Source of the DNA: Cricetomys ansorgei
Lineage: Eukaryota; Chordata; Mammalia; Rodentia; Nesomyidae
DNA length: 64,000 nucleotides
Assembly: GCA_026225945.1 (NCBI GenBank)
Contig: JAMJFZ010001262.1
Coordinates: 682,001 to 746,000 of the forward strand
Direction: 5' to 3'
Shown here: positions 21,530 through 32,440 of the stretch, in pieces
How the letters are laid out: each line of letters opens with the position of its first letter
Position numbering within the stretch: position 1 is the first letter of the stretch
Made by a program: the position numbers and the translations under genes
The notes under the pieces: generated by a model
What the model was told of the DNA's origin: nothing
The model's input: only the letters and a program-made list of their open reading frames with translations
Database searches by the model: none

Positions 21530-22565
21530 TTTGACAGAGGATTAATATCTTCTATATATTAACATATAGAAGAGTCAAACAAACAAAAGACTCAATCAAA
21601 AAATGGGCTATGGATCAGACCACCAGAACAAATGACAGATGCTGGAGAGGATGTGGGGAAAGGGAAACCTTCATTAACTACTGGTGGGATTGCAAACTGG
21701 CCAACACTCTGGAAATTAGTACGGAGACGCCTCAAAAAGCTAACCATGAATCTACTAGATGACCTCGCTGTGCTGCTCCTTGGCAAGTGCCCAAAGGACT
21801 CTACATCCTACTTCACGAATCTTACTCAGCCATGGTCATTGCTGCTCTACTCACAATAGTTAGGAAACGGGAGCAATCTAAATGTCTTCCAACTGATAAA
21901 TGGTAATGAAAATGTGGTACATACACACTATGGAATACTATTCAGCTATAATGAAAAATTAAGTTGTGAAATTTGCAAGTAAGTAGATGGGACATATTAA
22001 GTGAGATAACCCAGACCCAGAAAGACAAGTATCACATGTTCTTTGTTATCTAAGGCTAAGCTTCGAGTCTTCAGATGTGACTATATGGCTTGATGTAACT
22101 GCCCAAGAAGAAAACTAAAGACAGACTTGGAGGAGGAGCAATACACAGGGGTTCAGCAAGGTAGAAGTGATTTGAAGGAGAAAATGAGAAAAATGGGGCA
22201 CTTTAGGGAAAGGGGAGAGTGAGGGAGGAGAGTGAAATATTAGTAAGGACATCTGAAAAATCCATAAGGAATCATATTATTATCTGTTTACTTAAATCAT
22301 ATATTATACACACATACCCACATAGTTTAAGTGGAAATTCCCCACCTGGGCTGACACTGCTTTTGCCAAGGGCCAGAGATTATCTAGCAAATACCCAATA
22401 CCAGGCATGAGAAGCCCATTTTTGAGTTATTGGTCAGGGATGCCTGAGATTCCCAAAACGAGCTATTGTTGTTGGTCTTGATTGATTCCCAACCAAGGTC
22501 AGAAGTTATACATGCTTATCACTGAAGATAGCATATACTTCACACACAGGATTCAAGAGGACACA
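21530..22565 (+). mobile_element. L1 3' part: end of ORF2 and 3' UTR
   Basis: 'aaaaaatgggctatggatca', 'gctggagaggatgtggggaa', 'actggtgggattgcaaactg' and 'acactatggaatactattca' are classic L1 ORF2 wording. After 'gagataacccagacccagaa' comes a G-rich 3' UTR, which shares text with 6,640-6,830. The reading frame is broken, so it is a dead 5'-truncated copy. Confidence 0.88.
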
Positions 22566-22569
22566 CCCA

Positions 22570-23096
22570 CGTGTGTCCCTGGCTGCGGCTGTGGCTTTCC
22601 TTGCCAGGCGAAGCAGCCATAGCCACCCGAGGCTGTGGCCCCCAGGTAGAAAGCCACATGGGAATGAGGAGTGGATGGTGTGGTTCTTCAGCGCATATCC
22701 ATCTGTCTTTGGTCAGAGCCTCCATGAGCCGACGAGCACAGGAACTCAGAAAACAACCGTCAGAGGTGTGTTCTCTTTTATTGCAAGGGTTAGGGTATAC
22801 TTATAGGGTGCAGGCAGGGGAGGGTCATTGGTCTCAAGTATGGGATCCATTGGTTAAGACAAGGATACTGGAAGTATCCTCATCTGCATGTGGAGCTCAA
22901 GCTTTCCTATGCTTCCAGCTACAGTTCAGATAAGCATCAACCAAGCCACATTCTTTTGCTTCTGTGAAACAGGCAATATAGCTGGGTTCTGGCAGGGGGC
23001 TAAGGCAAGGAGCAGCCTAACTTCTACTGCTCTCAGGATGAGAATATCTGGGCTTCCAGGCTGCTTCAACTCTTAGCTTTAGGACAATCCCACACC
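22570..23096 (-). mobile_element. antisense LTR, ERV type
   Basis: Read on the minus strand it starts near TGTGGGATTGTCC and has AATAAA at about 22,779-22,784 in 'gcaataaaagagaacaca', followed by about 200 bases of R and U5. It sits between an L1 tail and the 3' half of a B2. The ends are set by eye and I found no clean target duplication. The 120-residue frame at 22,571-22,933 is on the opposite strand to its likely transcript and has no support. Confidence 0.65.
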
Positions 23097-23345
23097 AGCA
23101 ACCACATGGTGGCTCACAGCTATCTATAATGGGATCTGATGCCCTCTTCTGGCATGCAGATGTACATGCATACAGAGTCCTCGTATACATAAATAAATCT
23201 TTAAAAAATAATAAATTTTCATTAACAAACAGGTGGAAGGAAAGAACTGACTTCCAAAAGTTGTCTTCCTACCTCCTCACATGCACATACCTGCATTCAC
23301 ACACACACACACACACACACACTCATACATACATGAATATCATTA
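23092..23345 (+). repeat. B2 SINE 3' half plus second SINE tail with (CA)n
   Basis: 'cagcaaccacatggtggctc', 'tctataatgggatctgatgc' and 'cataaataaatctttaaaaa' are the 3' half of a B2. Then 'ggtggaaggaaagaactgac' and 'aagttgtcttcctacctcct' lead into a CA run (about 23,298-23,322), the tail of another SINE. Confidence 0.85.
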
Positions 23346-23885
23346 AGAATATATTTTTAAAATGTTGCCACAATTAGCCTTTTCCCTGCTCTCCCAGTTG
23401 TTTCTCACCCTAGCTGCCACCCACATTCCAGGCATGTCAAAAGGTCCAGGCTTCCCTGGAAGGCACAACTTTTACTTCAGCCCGCCTGCAGCCTTTCCCA
23501 TCTTTAGAGTCAGAAGAACTGTTCAGAGCAAATCTCCACAAATATAAACTACAAGGAAACATCTCTAATATAACTTAATTCTCTGTATATCTCACTTCCC
23601 TGTATTCTGTTTCCTAGTTAAAATCTTCTTTCTTCTGCTGAATTCCAATTCTTGAAGGACTGAGGTTAATACCCTGCTTGCAGCCCCAGGAAATTCTAAG
23701 TTTCTATGAGCCCGATTGTGTATTACCCAACAATTTCCCTGCAAACTCAACCTGTGGGATTGAATAACTCTTTCAGAGGGGTCACCTAAGACTGTCCTTC
23801 ACATCTGATATTTACATTATGATCATAGTAGTATAACATTACAGTTATTAAGTAGCAACAAAAATAATTTTATAGTCTGGATCAC
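23346..23885. other. unique sequence, no gene assigned
   Basis: It contains pyrimidine-rich stretches but no exon I can support. Confidence 0.4.
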
Positions 23886-23888
23886 CAC

Positions 23889-24326
23889 TGTTAGGTCTCA
23901 AACTCAGGACAAACTGCTGGCTGAGATACCTATTAAACATATCAAAGTGGACCTGGCCTCCAGGTTCTCCCAGCATCCCTCAGTCCTTATCTGTTATGGG
24001 ATCTTCCTGGTTAACAGCTCCCTACCCTGAACTCTCCAGCCCAAGGATCTGAGCTGCCCTTCCTATAGAATTCTAGCCATTTTGGTTACCCCTCTCTCTT
24101 TTGATATCCTGCCCTCTTGGACTCCAGGTTCCCCTCTTTCCCCTTGCTCCCCTCTTCTCTCCCCTTCTCTTCACATGGCCCAGCATCTCAGTCTGTTCAT
24201 GTCCACCCTGAATTCTCCCAGACGTCTCTGCCTTTCTTTCCCCCTTTTACCTACAATAAACTTTCTCCTCCACCACACCTAGGAGCAGTCATGTCTTTTC
24301 CTTTTTATTTCTTGTTTCATTCAACA
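23889..24326 (+). mobile_element. LTR family A, copy 4 (best preserved ends)
   Basis: It starts TGTTAGGTCTCAAACTC and ends TTCATTCAACA, 438 bases. The order is the same as in the other copies: 'ttctcccagcatccctcagt', a pyrimidine tract rich in CTCCCC, 'acaataaactttctcctcca' with the poly-A signal, and 'aggagcagtcatgtctttt'. Confidence 0.82.
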
Positions 24327-24695
24327 TGAGGGACTGTGTTAAAGGGTCACAGCACTAGGAAAACCACTGGTTTAGACTGTTGTCATGGGTTGTTCACTTG
24401 CTGAAATGTTAACCCCTAGTTAATATTTGAAAACTGTATCTTTACCAAAGTAATCAAGCATATGCTAATTCAATTTGACTTCCAATTACAAAAAAGGGGG
24501 GATATTTAGACATAAAGATGTAAATTTATGAGAAATCCGAGCATGCAAACATCCCCTCTGTATTCCAAGGAGTACATAAACTAGAAGAGAGTCCTGAAGC
24601 GTATTTTCCTTCAAACCAGCTGGAACTTTGATTTTCAGACACCTAGACCACAAGACAATGCATTTCTGTTGTTCTGTGCTTCCCAGGTTGGATTG
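24327..24695. other. no gene seen
   Basis: AT-rich unique sequence. No element recognised. Confidence 0.4.
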
Positions 24696-24696
24696 T

Positions 24697-24860
24697 ATTT
24701 TGCTTTTGTCTTTGTTTTTTACAAGACTAGGTCTTGCTATATTCCCCACATTAACCCAAACTCCTTACCTCAAGCCACTCCCCTGTTCTGGCCTCCCCAG
24801 TAGCTGGAGCTACAGCTATGTACCGCCCACCTGGCTCATGACACTTTCTGGAAGCAACTA
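24697..24860 (-). repeat. old antisense B1-type SINE
   Basis: 'actaggtcttgctatattcc' and 'tccccagtagctggagctac' resemble an early B1/7SL-derived monomer in antisense. Confidence 0.6.
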
Positions 24861-25279
24861 AAACTGGAGCCCCAAGAAACTCAAGCACCCCCAAAGGAAA
24901 GCCCATTTCAAACCAGAGACCACAGGTTTCCAAGGGCAAAGCCCTCTGAGATTCCCTGGCCAGGAGGAGAGGAAGCACAGCCAGACTGCAAAGAGCCAGC
25001 AGCTAGGTGGAGTGGCTGGTCAACCATGCATATTGGCCAGGAGCTGGTCCACTTGAGACTCTGAAAATCTCCATGAAAAGAGTTTTCGTTCTGCATTTGG
25101 AAGAGGGATGATGCTGCACTGGCAATGAAGCAGGTAGCCCTTCTGGAGGTCAGAAATGCAAGAAAGCCATTAAGCTCCCTGGTCCCTGGTTTGCACTGTA
25201 GATCTGCAAGTTCTTCACTCCCTGAAGCTCAGCTTCCTCAGCTGGAACACAGCAACAGTATGAACTCTCATAAACGAAT
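24861..25279. other. unique sequence, no gene assigned
   Basis: No repeat recognised. Several short frames overlap without protein pattern. Confidence 0.4.
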
Positions 25280-25560
25280 TGTGATGGAAAGGAAATACCG
25301 GGTATGTTGGATCCCATCTGTATCAGCGCTCGGGAGGCTGAAACAGGAGTAAGGCCAACATGAGTGAATAGAAAAACTCTGTGAACAAGAACAATAAAAG
25401 GAATAAAATACGCATCAGGTATGGTGACACAACCAGGAATCCCAGCATTTTGGATGTGGAGTCAGGAAAATAAGGAACCAGAAGCCAGCTTCAGCTACAT
25501 AGCAAATCCGAGGCCAGCCTGGAGTATATGAAACCCTAAGAAAGAAAGAAAAGAGAAGGG
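25280..25560 (+). repeat. two B1-type SINEs in tandem
   Basis: The first (about 25,285-25,405) is short and diverged. The second (about 25,413-25,560) has 'ggtatggtgacacaaccagg', 'aatcccagcattttggatgt', 'tccgaggccagcctggagta' and a GAAA-rich tail. Confidence 0.7.
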
Positions 25561-25594
25561 AAACAGAATCAGTGTGCATACCACCACCACCTAC

Positions 25595-25690
25595 CTATCT
25601 TTTTATGTAAATTCCGGAGATTAAACACAGAGAGCCTTGTGCTTGTAAGGCAATCACCTGACTGACTGAACTCTCTTCCCAGACCACTCC
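25595..25690 (-). repeat. antisense ID/B4 fragment
   Basis: 'gagattaaacacagagagcc' and 'ctgactgactgaactctctt' resemble the antisense tRNA-derived part of B4. Confidence 0.5.
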
Positions 25691-25834
25691 TGTCTTAACG
25701 TCCAAAGAGTTGAATTTACTCCAGCTCCCATCTCCGTGTGCTACATGCAGTTCTGACATTAGTTGTCGAGAATGAGCTCGATATGTAGGCTGGTGATGGG
25801 TCTGAAGCACAAGTTGTTTTCTTTCACAAGGCCA

Positions 25835-25975
25835 GACAAACAGCTGTGCATTCGGGAGGTGGAGGCAAGAGGATCAGGAGTTCAAGGCCAGTCTCAGTTA
25901 CATAATCAAATTTGAGGCTAGCCTGGACTATACAAGATCCTGATTTTCAAAAAGTAAAAGAAAAAAAGCTGACAT
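25835..25975 (+). repeat. B1-type SINE
   Basis: 'attcgggaggtggaggcaag', 'aggagttcaaggccagtctc' and 'tacaagatcctgattttcaa' show an older B1 form. The stretch 25,976-26,380 on its right has no gene I can identify. Confidence 0.75.
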
Positions 25976-26384
25976 ACACATAGGTGACAAGCAGGGCACA
26001 AGCCTATTTTTTCAAAGTCTCCTTGGGCTTTGGTTGGTCCTTGGGCTCTGTGGTCTAGTAAGAGGTGTAAGGATTTCTAAATAATCAGACCCTTGGCCTT
26101 TGATATGGTGTCCAACAACCACATTTTCTACTCTGGGCACAATGCCATCAAGGGCCCAGCCACCCTCCCCTTAGTGCTGGCAGGTTCTGTGAAGGCAATG
26201 ATCAGAGGAAAAGGAAGGTCGTATCCTGGCTTGCCTGTCTTTTCCCTCTGGTACACTCTGACATACAGCTTCTAACTGTCCTCATCTTATTCTTCTTGTC
26301 TCTGCCCCCTCTTTGGCCAAAGACAGCCACATTTCTGTTCTTCATTACTCAGGAGCTGTTCAACAATTACACTGAAAGAGTTTC

Positions 26385-26700
26385 TTAGCTGGGCATGGTG
26401 GCACAAGAGCACGACTGTAAACCTGCACGTTGGAGGTGGAAGACAGGAGGATCAAACAAGTTCAAGGTCATCCTCAGCTGTATGGCTGAGTTCCAGATTA
26501 GGCTGGGTTATTGAAGATCCTGACTCCAAAAATTAAAAATAAAAATAAAAATAAAGGTCATGCAGTGGTGGCGCATGCCTTTAGTTCCAGCACTCGGGAG
26601 GCAAAGGCAGGTGGATCTTTGTGAGTCCAAGGCCAGCTTGATCTAAAAGGTGAGTTCTAAGACAGCCATAGCTACACAGGGTTTTCCCGTGTAGCCGACT
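26385..26700 (+). repeat. two B1 SINEs in tandem
   Basis: The first (26,385-26,555) has 'tagctgggcatggtggcaca' and an AAAAT-repeat tail. The second (26,556-26,700) has 'cagtggtggcgcatgccttt' and 'gttccagcactcgggaggca', and ends in a local hairpin. Confidence 0.85.
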
Positions 26701-26725
26701 GGTACACAGGGAAACCCTGTGTAGC
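26671..26725. repeat. B1-derived inverted repeat
   Basis: CTACACAGGGTTT and its complement AAACCCTGTGTAG lie about 27 bases apart at the end of the second B1. Together they can form a stem of about 13 pairs. Confidence 0.7.
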
Positions 26726-26939
26726 TGACTGTGTAGAACTGGTTAAGAACTCTGTCTTGGCTCTGAACTTACTTCCTCCCTCCAATGGGCAAGCTGTTTC
26801 TTTTCTGAGTGCAGAAGAGAATGAGAGATTTTGTAATGTGACAGGAAGGCACACTCTTCTGAGTAACGGGACACCAAATTCAGTGGCAAAGTCCCTCTAG
26901 GTACATACCATCTGGGGGGACAGTGCCTAGAAGGGTAGA

Positions 26940-27660
26940 CATCTGTGCTAATTTGAATTATGTTGTGCAGGAATGCAGCTGAGAAAAAGGTAGTTTCCAG
27001 GAGGTAGAAATGCCTTTTCCCACTTCCTGTTTCTTGTCTGTTTTGCAGTGTTCGGGTGTGAAACCACCGAGTTTCAGAAGCAGATGAAACGTATCAAAGG
27101 CCTGCCCCAAGCTCTGTCAGTACCTAGGCTACATGATGCCGATCGTTTTCAAAGGGCAGGCATTTCTCAGCAAGCAGAAAAGCCTGCTTGCAAACACTAC
27201 TCATTGCTCTGAATCAGTCTCAATATTTAGCCTGAGTGATTTCCCGACGGCGAGTTGACCGAAATGGGAAAATGTCTTTCCGTCCCAGCATCCAGGTACT
27301 GACTGGTGTTTCTTCCTCATCCGGTCGTTGTGAGGCAGCAAAGGCAGACAGGGTCACTGCAGCCTAGTGTACATCTTCGGCTCTCAGGACAGAAGAGGGG
27401 TGGGGTACTGTGTTGCTATGTAACCAAAAGCAACACAGCTGCAGACCTCTGCCAGCTGGGTCAGCCCATTCAAACCGCAGAGAGTTTCAAATGGCTGTGT
27501 CCCCTAGGGACTGGGCCTAGCTCTAACTAGGGAAAAGTCAGTATTTAAATGGCCTGCATGTTGCAGAGGAAGCCAGAGAAGGCTGTCAACGTCTAGTCAT
27601 CGTTGACTCGCAGTCAGGATGTTTGAGCAGAAAAGAGCTGCCAAGATCAGTCAGCCAGAC
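26940..27660. promoter_or_regulatory. repeat-free stretch, candidate enhancer
   Basis: This is one of the few 700-base stretches free of SINE, L1 and LTR sequence. It keeps several CpG sites and has a CACTTCCTGT motif (27,021-27,030, ETS/PU.1 type), a CCGAAATGGGAAAA stretch and a TATTTAAA. No exon is evident: the 74-residue frame at 27,306-27,530 lacks a known pattern. Function is inferred only from base composition and motifs. Confidence 0.3.
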
Positions 27661-28754
27661 CACACAACCCCTTTCTTTAAAACTTTAAAATATTTATTTA
27701 AAATATCTTTTAAAAATTGGTTGCTTTTTAAACAGATATCTAAAGTTCTTAATGCTTCCTTGGGATCAGACTATAATGGAATTTAACAACTATATAAAGA
27801 GGTTACTTTTGCCTAAGAAACAGTATTTACCTATGTGTATTTAGTTGACTGGCAAAACTGTCTGCCATCCAGCACCCTAAATGTCGAAATAAGCTACCTC
27901 ATATAATAAGATCTCCAAAAAGGGAGAGAAAGATACAGACACAGGCACATACACACACACAACGTCTGTGGCTCAAATCCACAGTACCACAGCCTATCAG
28001 CAGGCAACTCACAGTAATTGCCAAACTCAATTCATGATAAGGGAACCTGTTAAGTGATGAAAAAACACTTAGAAGTTCTATTCAGCATGCTTTAGCTCAA
28101 CTCTACGCAGGGTATCCCAGCCTACTGCTCCTTCTGCCACTATATACCCTCAGTGCTCACGTTTTAAGATGACCCTTCCTGCCCCCAAAGCAGCTGAGTA
28201 TAGCTGTGAAACAAAGCAGGAATCAAACAGATAAAACCCAGCTAGTGACAGACAAACAGCAACTTCACCTCTTCATTCTTCACTGAGACTGAGACCACTT
28301 TCCAGGACCATGAAGAGCTAGGCATCACCTACTTTCAAAGACTTGTTTATAGACTATGTGGTGACCTTATTGTCCTTCCTATATTCAAAATCTGCATACT
28401 CTCTGCCCCCATGACCACCACTGAATCCATTTGAGGGGCAGTTGTTGAAGTTTATTTTTAGTTATGTATAAAATAAATTGTTCTGTGCACTATTGGGTGA
28501 GGGGCTGCCTAGGTCTTGGCATTTTGTACTGTCTGCAGGTGTTGGATTAATGTGGAGATGTTTGATTGGTCATGATCTGTATGTGCTATCAGTAGAACAC
28601 CTGAGAAGTTTTGAATCAATAAAAACACCTGAGCTCAGACGCTCAGGGTTCCACTGTCCAGTATGGCACTGGCCAGGATAATTGTTTCCTCTGCTGAGGT
28701 CTGGCTAGGATTACATCTATGAAAAATGTCTTCATGTCTTCATGCTGAGTGACA
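27661..28754. other. unique to weakly repetitive sequence, no gene
   Basis: AT-rich around 27,670-27,740. At 28,440-28,690 'tgattggtcatgatctgtat' (CCAAT in reverse) is followed by 'tgaatcaataaaaacacctg', so an old solo LTR is possible, but its ends are not visible. Confidence 0.35.
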
Positions 28755-29403
28755 CAGTGACTAACAACTGCAGGCAATGAAAGTCTCTCCTCAGCCATTA
28801 CCATGTCCTCTGCCACCACAGAAGGCAAGGCCTCCTCTGCCTTGGTTGCCCCATGGCCACCAGGTAGCTCCCATGGCCACCATTTGGACAAATTGGGGTT
28901 CCAAACATTTCAGCATTTAACCTTTCTTCAGCGCATCTTGGTCTCCTTCATCTATTATTACCATGAGAAATGTTGTTAAAAAATGATTTAGTTTTGTCAT
29001 TACAGTAGTTGCATCTGAGCAGATTCTCTTCATCAGCATGCCCTTCAGTGTTTTAAGCTTCAACTTCTAAGTCTCCTTTACCGTCACCATTTACAAGCTT
29101 CTCTTGTTTCTAAAGTTTCTCTTCTTTTAATTTAATTTTATTATGATTATGATTCAATATAATTTTATTATTTATCTTTCCTCCTTGTTAATTTGTGCAT
29201 TAGCACTTTCAAATTCAAAGTCTTTCTCAAATTCCATTGGACTGTCTCAATGAATACCAAATCTTACCCTACCACCTCAATGACCACCATGTCCTCTCCT
29301 CAGAGCAGAAAGAGCAACTGGAACTACTTACCTCTTGCTATAATTTCGGAGTTGCTCATTTTCTGCATTTTCTGGCCTTCGAATATTGTGTACTTCAGCT
29401 TTC
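28755..29403 (-). pseudogene. Lsm14a-ps: Lsm14a processed pseudogene fragment
   Basis: Read on the minus strand from 29,403 down, all three frames together follow the C-terminal half of LSM14A (RAP55), a P-body protein that binds translationally repressed mRNA. Recognisable in order are PENAENEQLRN, an RG-rich stretch, FEKDFEFESANAQINKEE, CNDKTKSFFNNIS and AEERLNAEMFG, then a decayed RGG tail. In-frame stops are frequent (for example after the KEE motif) and at least one frame shift is needed. No introns interrupt the homology, so it is a retrocopy. The N-terminal LSm domain and the FDF-region start are absent, the 5' part being cut off at a TCTCCC-rich tract, and no poly-A tail is visible. 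Lsm14b is a poorer fit. Confidence 0.9.
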
Positions 29404-29455
29404 CCTCTCCTCCTTCTCTCTCCCTCTCTCTCTTCCCTTCTTTCCTCATCCCCCA
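29404..29455. repeat. pyrimidine-rich simple repeat
   Basis: TCTCTCCC-type units join the pseudogene to a short B1/B4-like scrap ('caggaattcactatgtagac'). Confidence 0.7.
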
Positions 29456-29717
29456 GGAATTCACTATGTAGACCAGGGTGGAGAAGACAGGCTACTGCCT
29501 GATAACAAGACTCTGAGCTACATGCCCCCGGTTATCTCCTTAAATAACAACTAAGAAATTGCTCCCCTGCTCAGCTGGCTGTGAGTAGAGATAGGAAGGA
29601 TGACTGAAGGAGCCTGCAGGTTCAACTCTCAGTGTAGGAGAAACAGGCCCTGAGGGGAGTCTAATGGAGCAGCACCTCCACTGAAATGACCTGCCCCATC
29701 AATGCTCATGAGATGTG

Positions 29718-30322
29718 TGTAGTGGAATATTTGTACGTATTTCCAGATATTGTAAAGCTATATGTACTATCTGTGCTGTAAATGATTAATTAATGCTCCT
29801 GTAACTTTAAGAGAATTGCTTTTTGCAGCTGCTAAGGAAAGGGTGCTTCCTAAAACTTTAGCAAACTGCTTCTCTCCTTAAGTGCTGGCTTTGTGCCAGT
29901 AACTGTTTAGGACTTGCTTCCTGTACCTGTTATTGGCCAGGACAATTGATGTTCAAAATACCTTACCCTCTGAAATCTTCATGTTAAGGACATTTGTTTA
30001 TGATATTGCAAATGAAGAGTCCTTATCAGCTTTGCAGCCTTCTGCAGCTGGAACCCAGTGAATGAACACCTTGGATTTCTCAGCCTTGACTTCAGCCTTC
30101 TCAGAGCCAAGTTGTCTGGCTGAAGCTGCAAGGTAAGGGGTTCTGTTCATTAATGCAAATAATGCCTTTGTGTCAGGGCAGAACTTTCAATCAATATATT
30201 ACCTGGAGACCATATGCTCTGGGTCAGTCCATAGGACAGACTCTGTCTGAGTCATTCAGGCTTTACATTGCGGAGAATGTCTTTTGTTCTTTATTGAACT
30301 CATTCAAGATATAATTACATCT
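29718..30322 (+). mobile_element. 0.6-kb LTR-like element, copy 1
   Basis: It starts TGTAGTGGAATATTTG and ends near ATAATTACATCT. Long parts are shared with 34,887-35,489 in reverse, such as 'gtgctggctttgtgccagta', 'actgtttaggacttgcttcc' and 'aatgaagagtccttatcagc'. A poly-A-like 'gttctttattgaactcattc' region lies near the end. It reads like a solo ERV LTR and carries no protein remnant. Confidence 0.75.
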
Positions 30323-30329
30323 GAAGGTG

Positions 30330-31310
30330 AGAGCTCCCATTTGGGTGGCATGGAGAAAATGCTGGGAGGAGAGTCTAAGATAGAAGAACAAGAAGCACTG
30401 CAGTGCAGAGACACTGGATGAGCCCATGAACTCCATCACTGACCACCAGGCCAGGGACCCACTCAGCCAGGTACTACCCAAGGCATGGAGGAGGCAAGCT
30501 GTGAGGGGAGTCAAAGACAAAAGAACAGAGCCATGGACAGGACTCAAAATGGAGGCAAGGCAGAAGGCAGAGTCCAACAGGGTTCAGGCTGCTAACCTGC
30601 CACACCCGACTATGGTCGCCTCCAGCTCCTCACCAGTTTGTGGATTCAGAGAAACTATTCTGCTGCCAAGTGTAGTGGAGAAAACTTCAAGATTTAAAGT
30701 TGGCTGGAAAGGCCTGAAAAATCAAATACCCGTGTATAGAAAGATGGCAGAGCACATCAGAGTGCGTGGCAGAGGTGTGGATCTGGAGTCTTGGTGGGGG
30801 ATATGGGAATGCTGCTGGGAGACTGGGGACACTGCTGCATGCACACACACTTGTCACAGGCTGAGAGACACTGAGAGACACAGTCCAGGCAGTGGTGCCA
30901 GCAAGAAGGAGGACAAAGGAGTTTAGCACCCTCAAGAGGGACGAGGACTCAGGTTGCTGAGAGGCTGGGGCCACAAGCTACCTATGGCTACCTGCCAGGC
31001 TGGGGCTGCCACTGAAAGAATGGAGCAGAGGACACAGTGAAGAGAAACAGAGCTTGGGACCTGGCAGACAGGTAACCGCAGGGAGCACCACTGAAAGACA
31101 CATAATTGGAGGTAGTGGCTGTCATAGGTGAGCATCCAAGGCAGCATCTGCCTGCTGCCTCCAAAAGCCATGGTGATGCCCGTGATCCATGCACACAGGC
31201 TGGACTTAATATTTCTTTGGGGGGGAAGAAAAAGGATGGGAGGGTGGACCAGGGAAAAATGAAGGAAGGTGTGATCAAGATACGTCATATGAAAAATGCA
31301 ACAATGTTGA
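30330..31310. other. unassigned G/A-rich sequence with a 166-codon frame
   Basis: It has little AT bias and an open frame at 30,426-30,926 (plus) without any motif I know. Phrases such as 'gacactgagagacacagtcc' are internally repetitive. It could be the 5' or internal part of a retroelement that I do not recognise. No initiation, splice or poly-A context supports a gene. Confidence 0.4.
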
Positions 31311-31321
31311 AAAAAAGAGAG

Positions 31322-31378
31322 AAAGGAAGGAAGGAAGGAAGGAAGGAAGGAAGGAAGGAAGGAAGGAAGGAAGAAAGA

Positions 31379-31448
<70 letters not shown>

Positions 31449-31450
31449 AA
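31322..31450. repeat. compound (GGAA)n-(GAAA)n microsatellite
   Basis: About 12 GGAA units (31,324-31,372) are followed by about 17 GAAA units to 31,450, all purine on the plus strand. The open frames on both strands across it encode only Lys/Glu/Arg or Phe/Leu/Ser repeats and are not genes. Confidence 0.97.
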
Positions 31451-31739
31451 TTGTTCTTCTCCTGGTACCACTTTCTTCTAACACCACCACCACCTCTCTT
31501 CCTGGGGAGGAACAAGTCAGGTCATAAATGCTATGGCAGAGGTTCTTCTTCTACATGGAGGTCTGCCAGGGGTAAGGAAGGATCCTCACAGATCCTCATA
31601 AATATACATAAAGCACTTAATGCCTGGCACAAAAATAAACCTCACTAAAAGCTCTTAGTGTTATTATTCTAGCTATGGCTTATTAGTCACACCAGAGATT
31701 TCTCTACCTGCACACATTGTGATTTCTCTAACTGTATCT

Positions 31740-31920
31740 GCCCTTGTTAGATGTGCAAACCTGGGAGTATTTCACAACTTCCTTAAGCCTAGTTGTCCTC
31801 TTCCTTATAACATAGATAATAGCACTTACCTTATATCAGAGAGGATTACGGGATGTATGTATACAGGTATGGCGTGGTGCCTAGAACCCAGTAAATATCT
31901 AGTGAATAGTGACTATAGTA
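31740..31920 (-). repeat. antisense MIR
   Basis: 'cttaagcctagttgtcctct' and 'gtggtgcctagaacccagta' are the reversed MIR core and end. Confidence 0.65.
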
Positions 31921-31994
31921 ATAAAAAGAACTTGGGAGTTCAAGGCAAAATAATGAGACATAATTGATTTAGAAAGGTGTGTAAAGGAAAGGTT

Positions 31995-32440
31995 GCTCCC
32001 TGTCTTAGTTAAGGTTACTATTGCTGGGATGAAACACCGTGACCACCATTGGCGAGGAAAGGGTGTATTTCTTTATACCTCCATATCACTGTGCATTCAA
32101 GGACAGAAACTCACTGGACGCAGGAGAGGCCATGGAGGGGTGCTGCTTACTGGTGTGCTTCTTATATATGGCTTGCTCAGTCTGCTTTCTCATAGAACCC
32201 AGGGTCAGCAGCCCAGGGGTAGTGCCACTTACAATGGGCTAGCCCTCCCCCATCAATTACTAACTAAGAAAATACCTGAAACTTAACATTCCATCTTTAG
32301 CAAGTCTTCCATGTCTAACAAAACAACTTTGTAATCTTTCAAAAAAAAATAAAGAAAAGCCATTTTCTCAATTGAGATCCCTCCTCTCTGATAATTCCAG
32401 CTTGGATCAAGTTGACATAGAACTAGCCAGCACAGTTACT
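31995..32440 (-). repeat. family U interspersed repeat, antisense, near full length
   Basis: It starts 'tcttagttaaggttactatt' and ends 'ttggatcaagttgacataga', 'actagccagcaca', the reverse of the family U ends. A-rich sequence at 32,340-32,358 interrupts it. The frames of about 97 residues across it have no meaning. Confidence 0.75.

Noticed and set aside
26000..26380. Second processed pseudogene on the minus strand
   Set aside because: One frame gives a protein-like stretch of about 40 residues, but I could not match it to any family.
31106..31648. 180-codon plus-strand frame and overlapping 179-codon minus-strand frame
   Set aside because: Both run through the GGAA/GAAA microsatellite, which is open in all frames. 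There is no protein pattern outside it.
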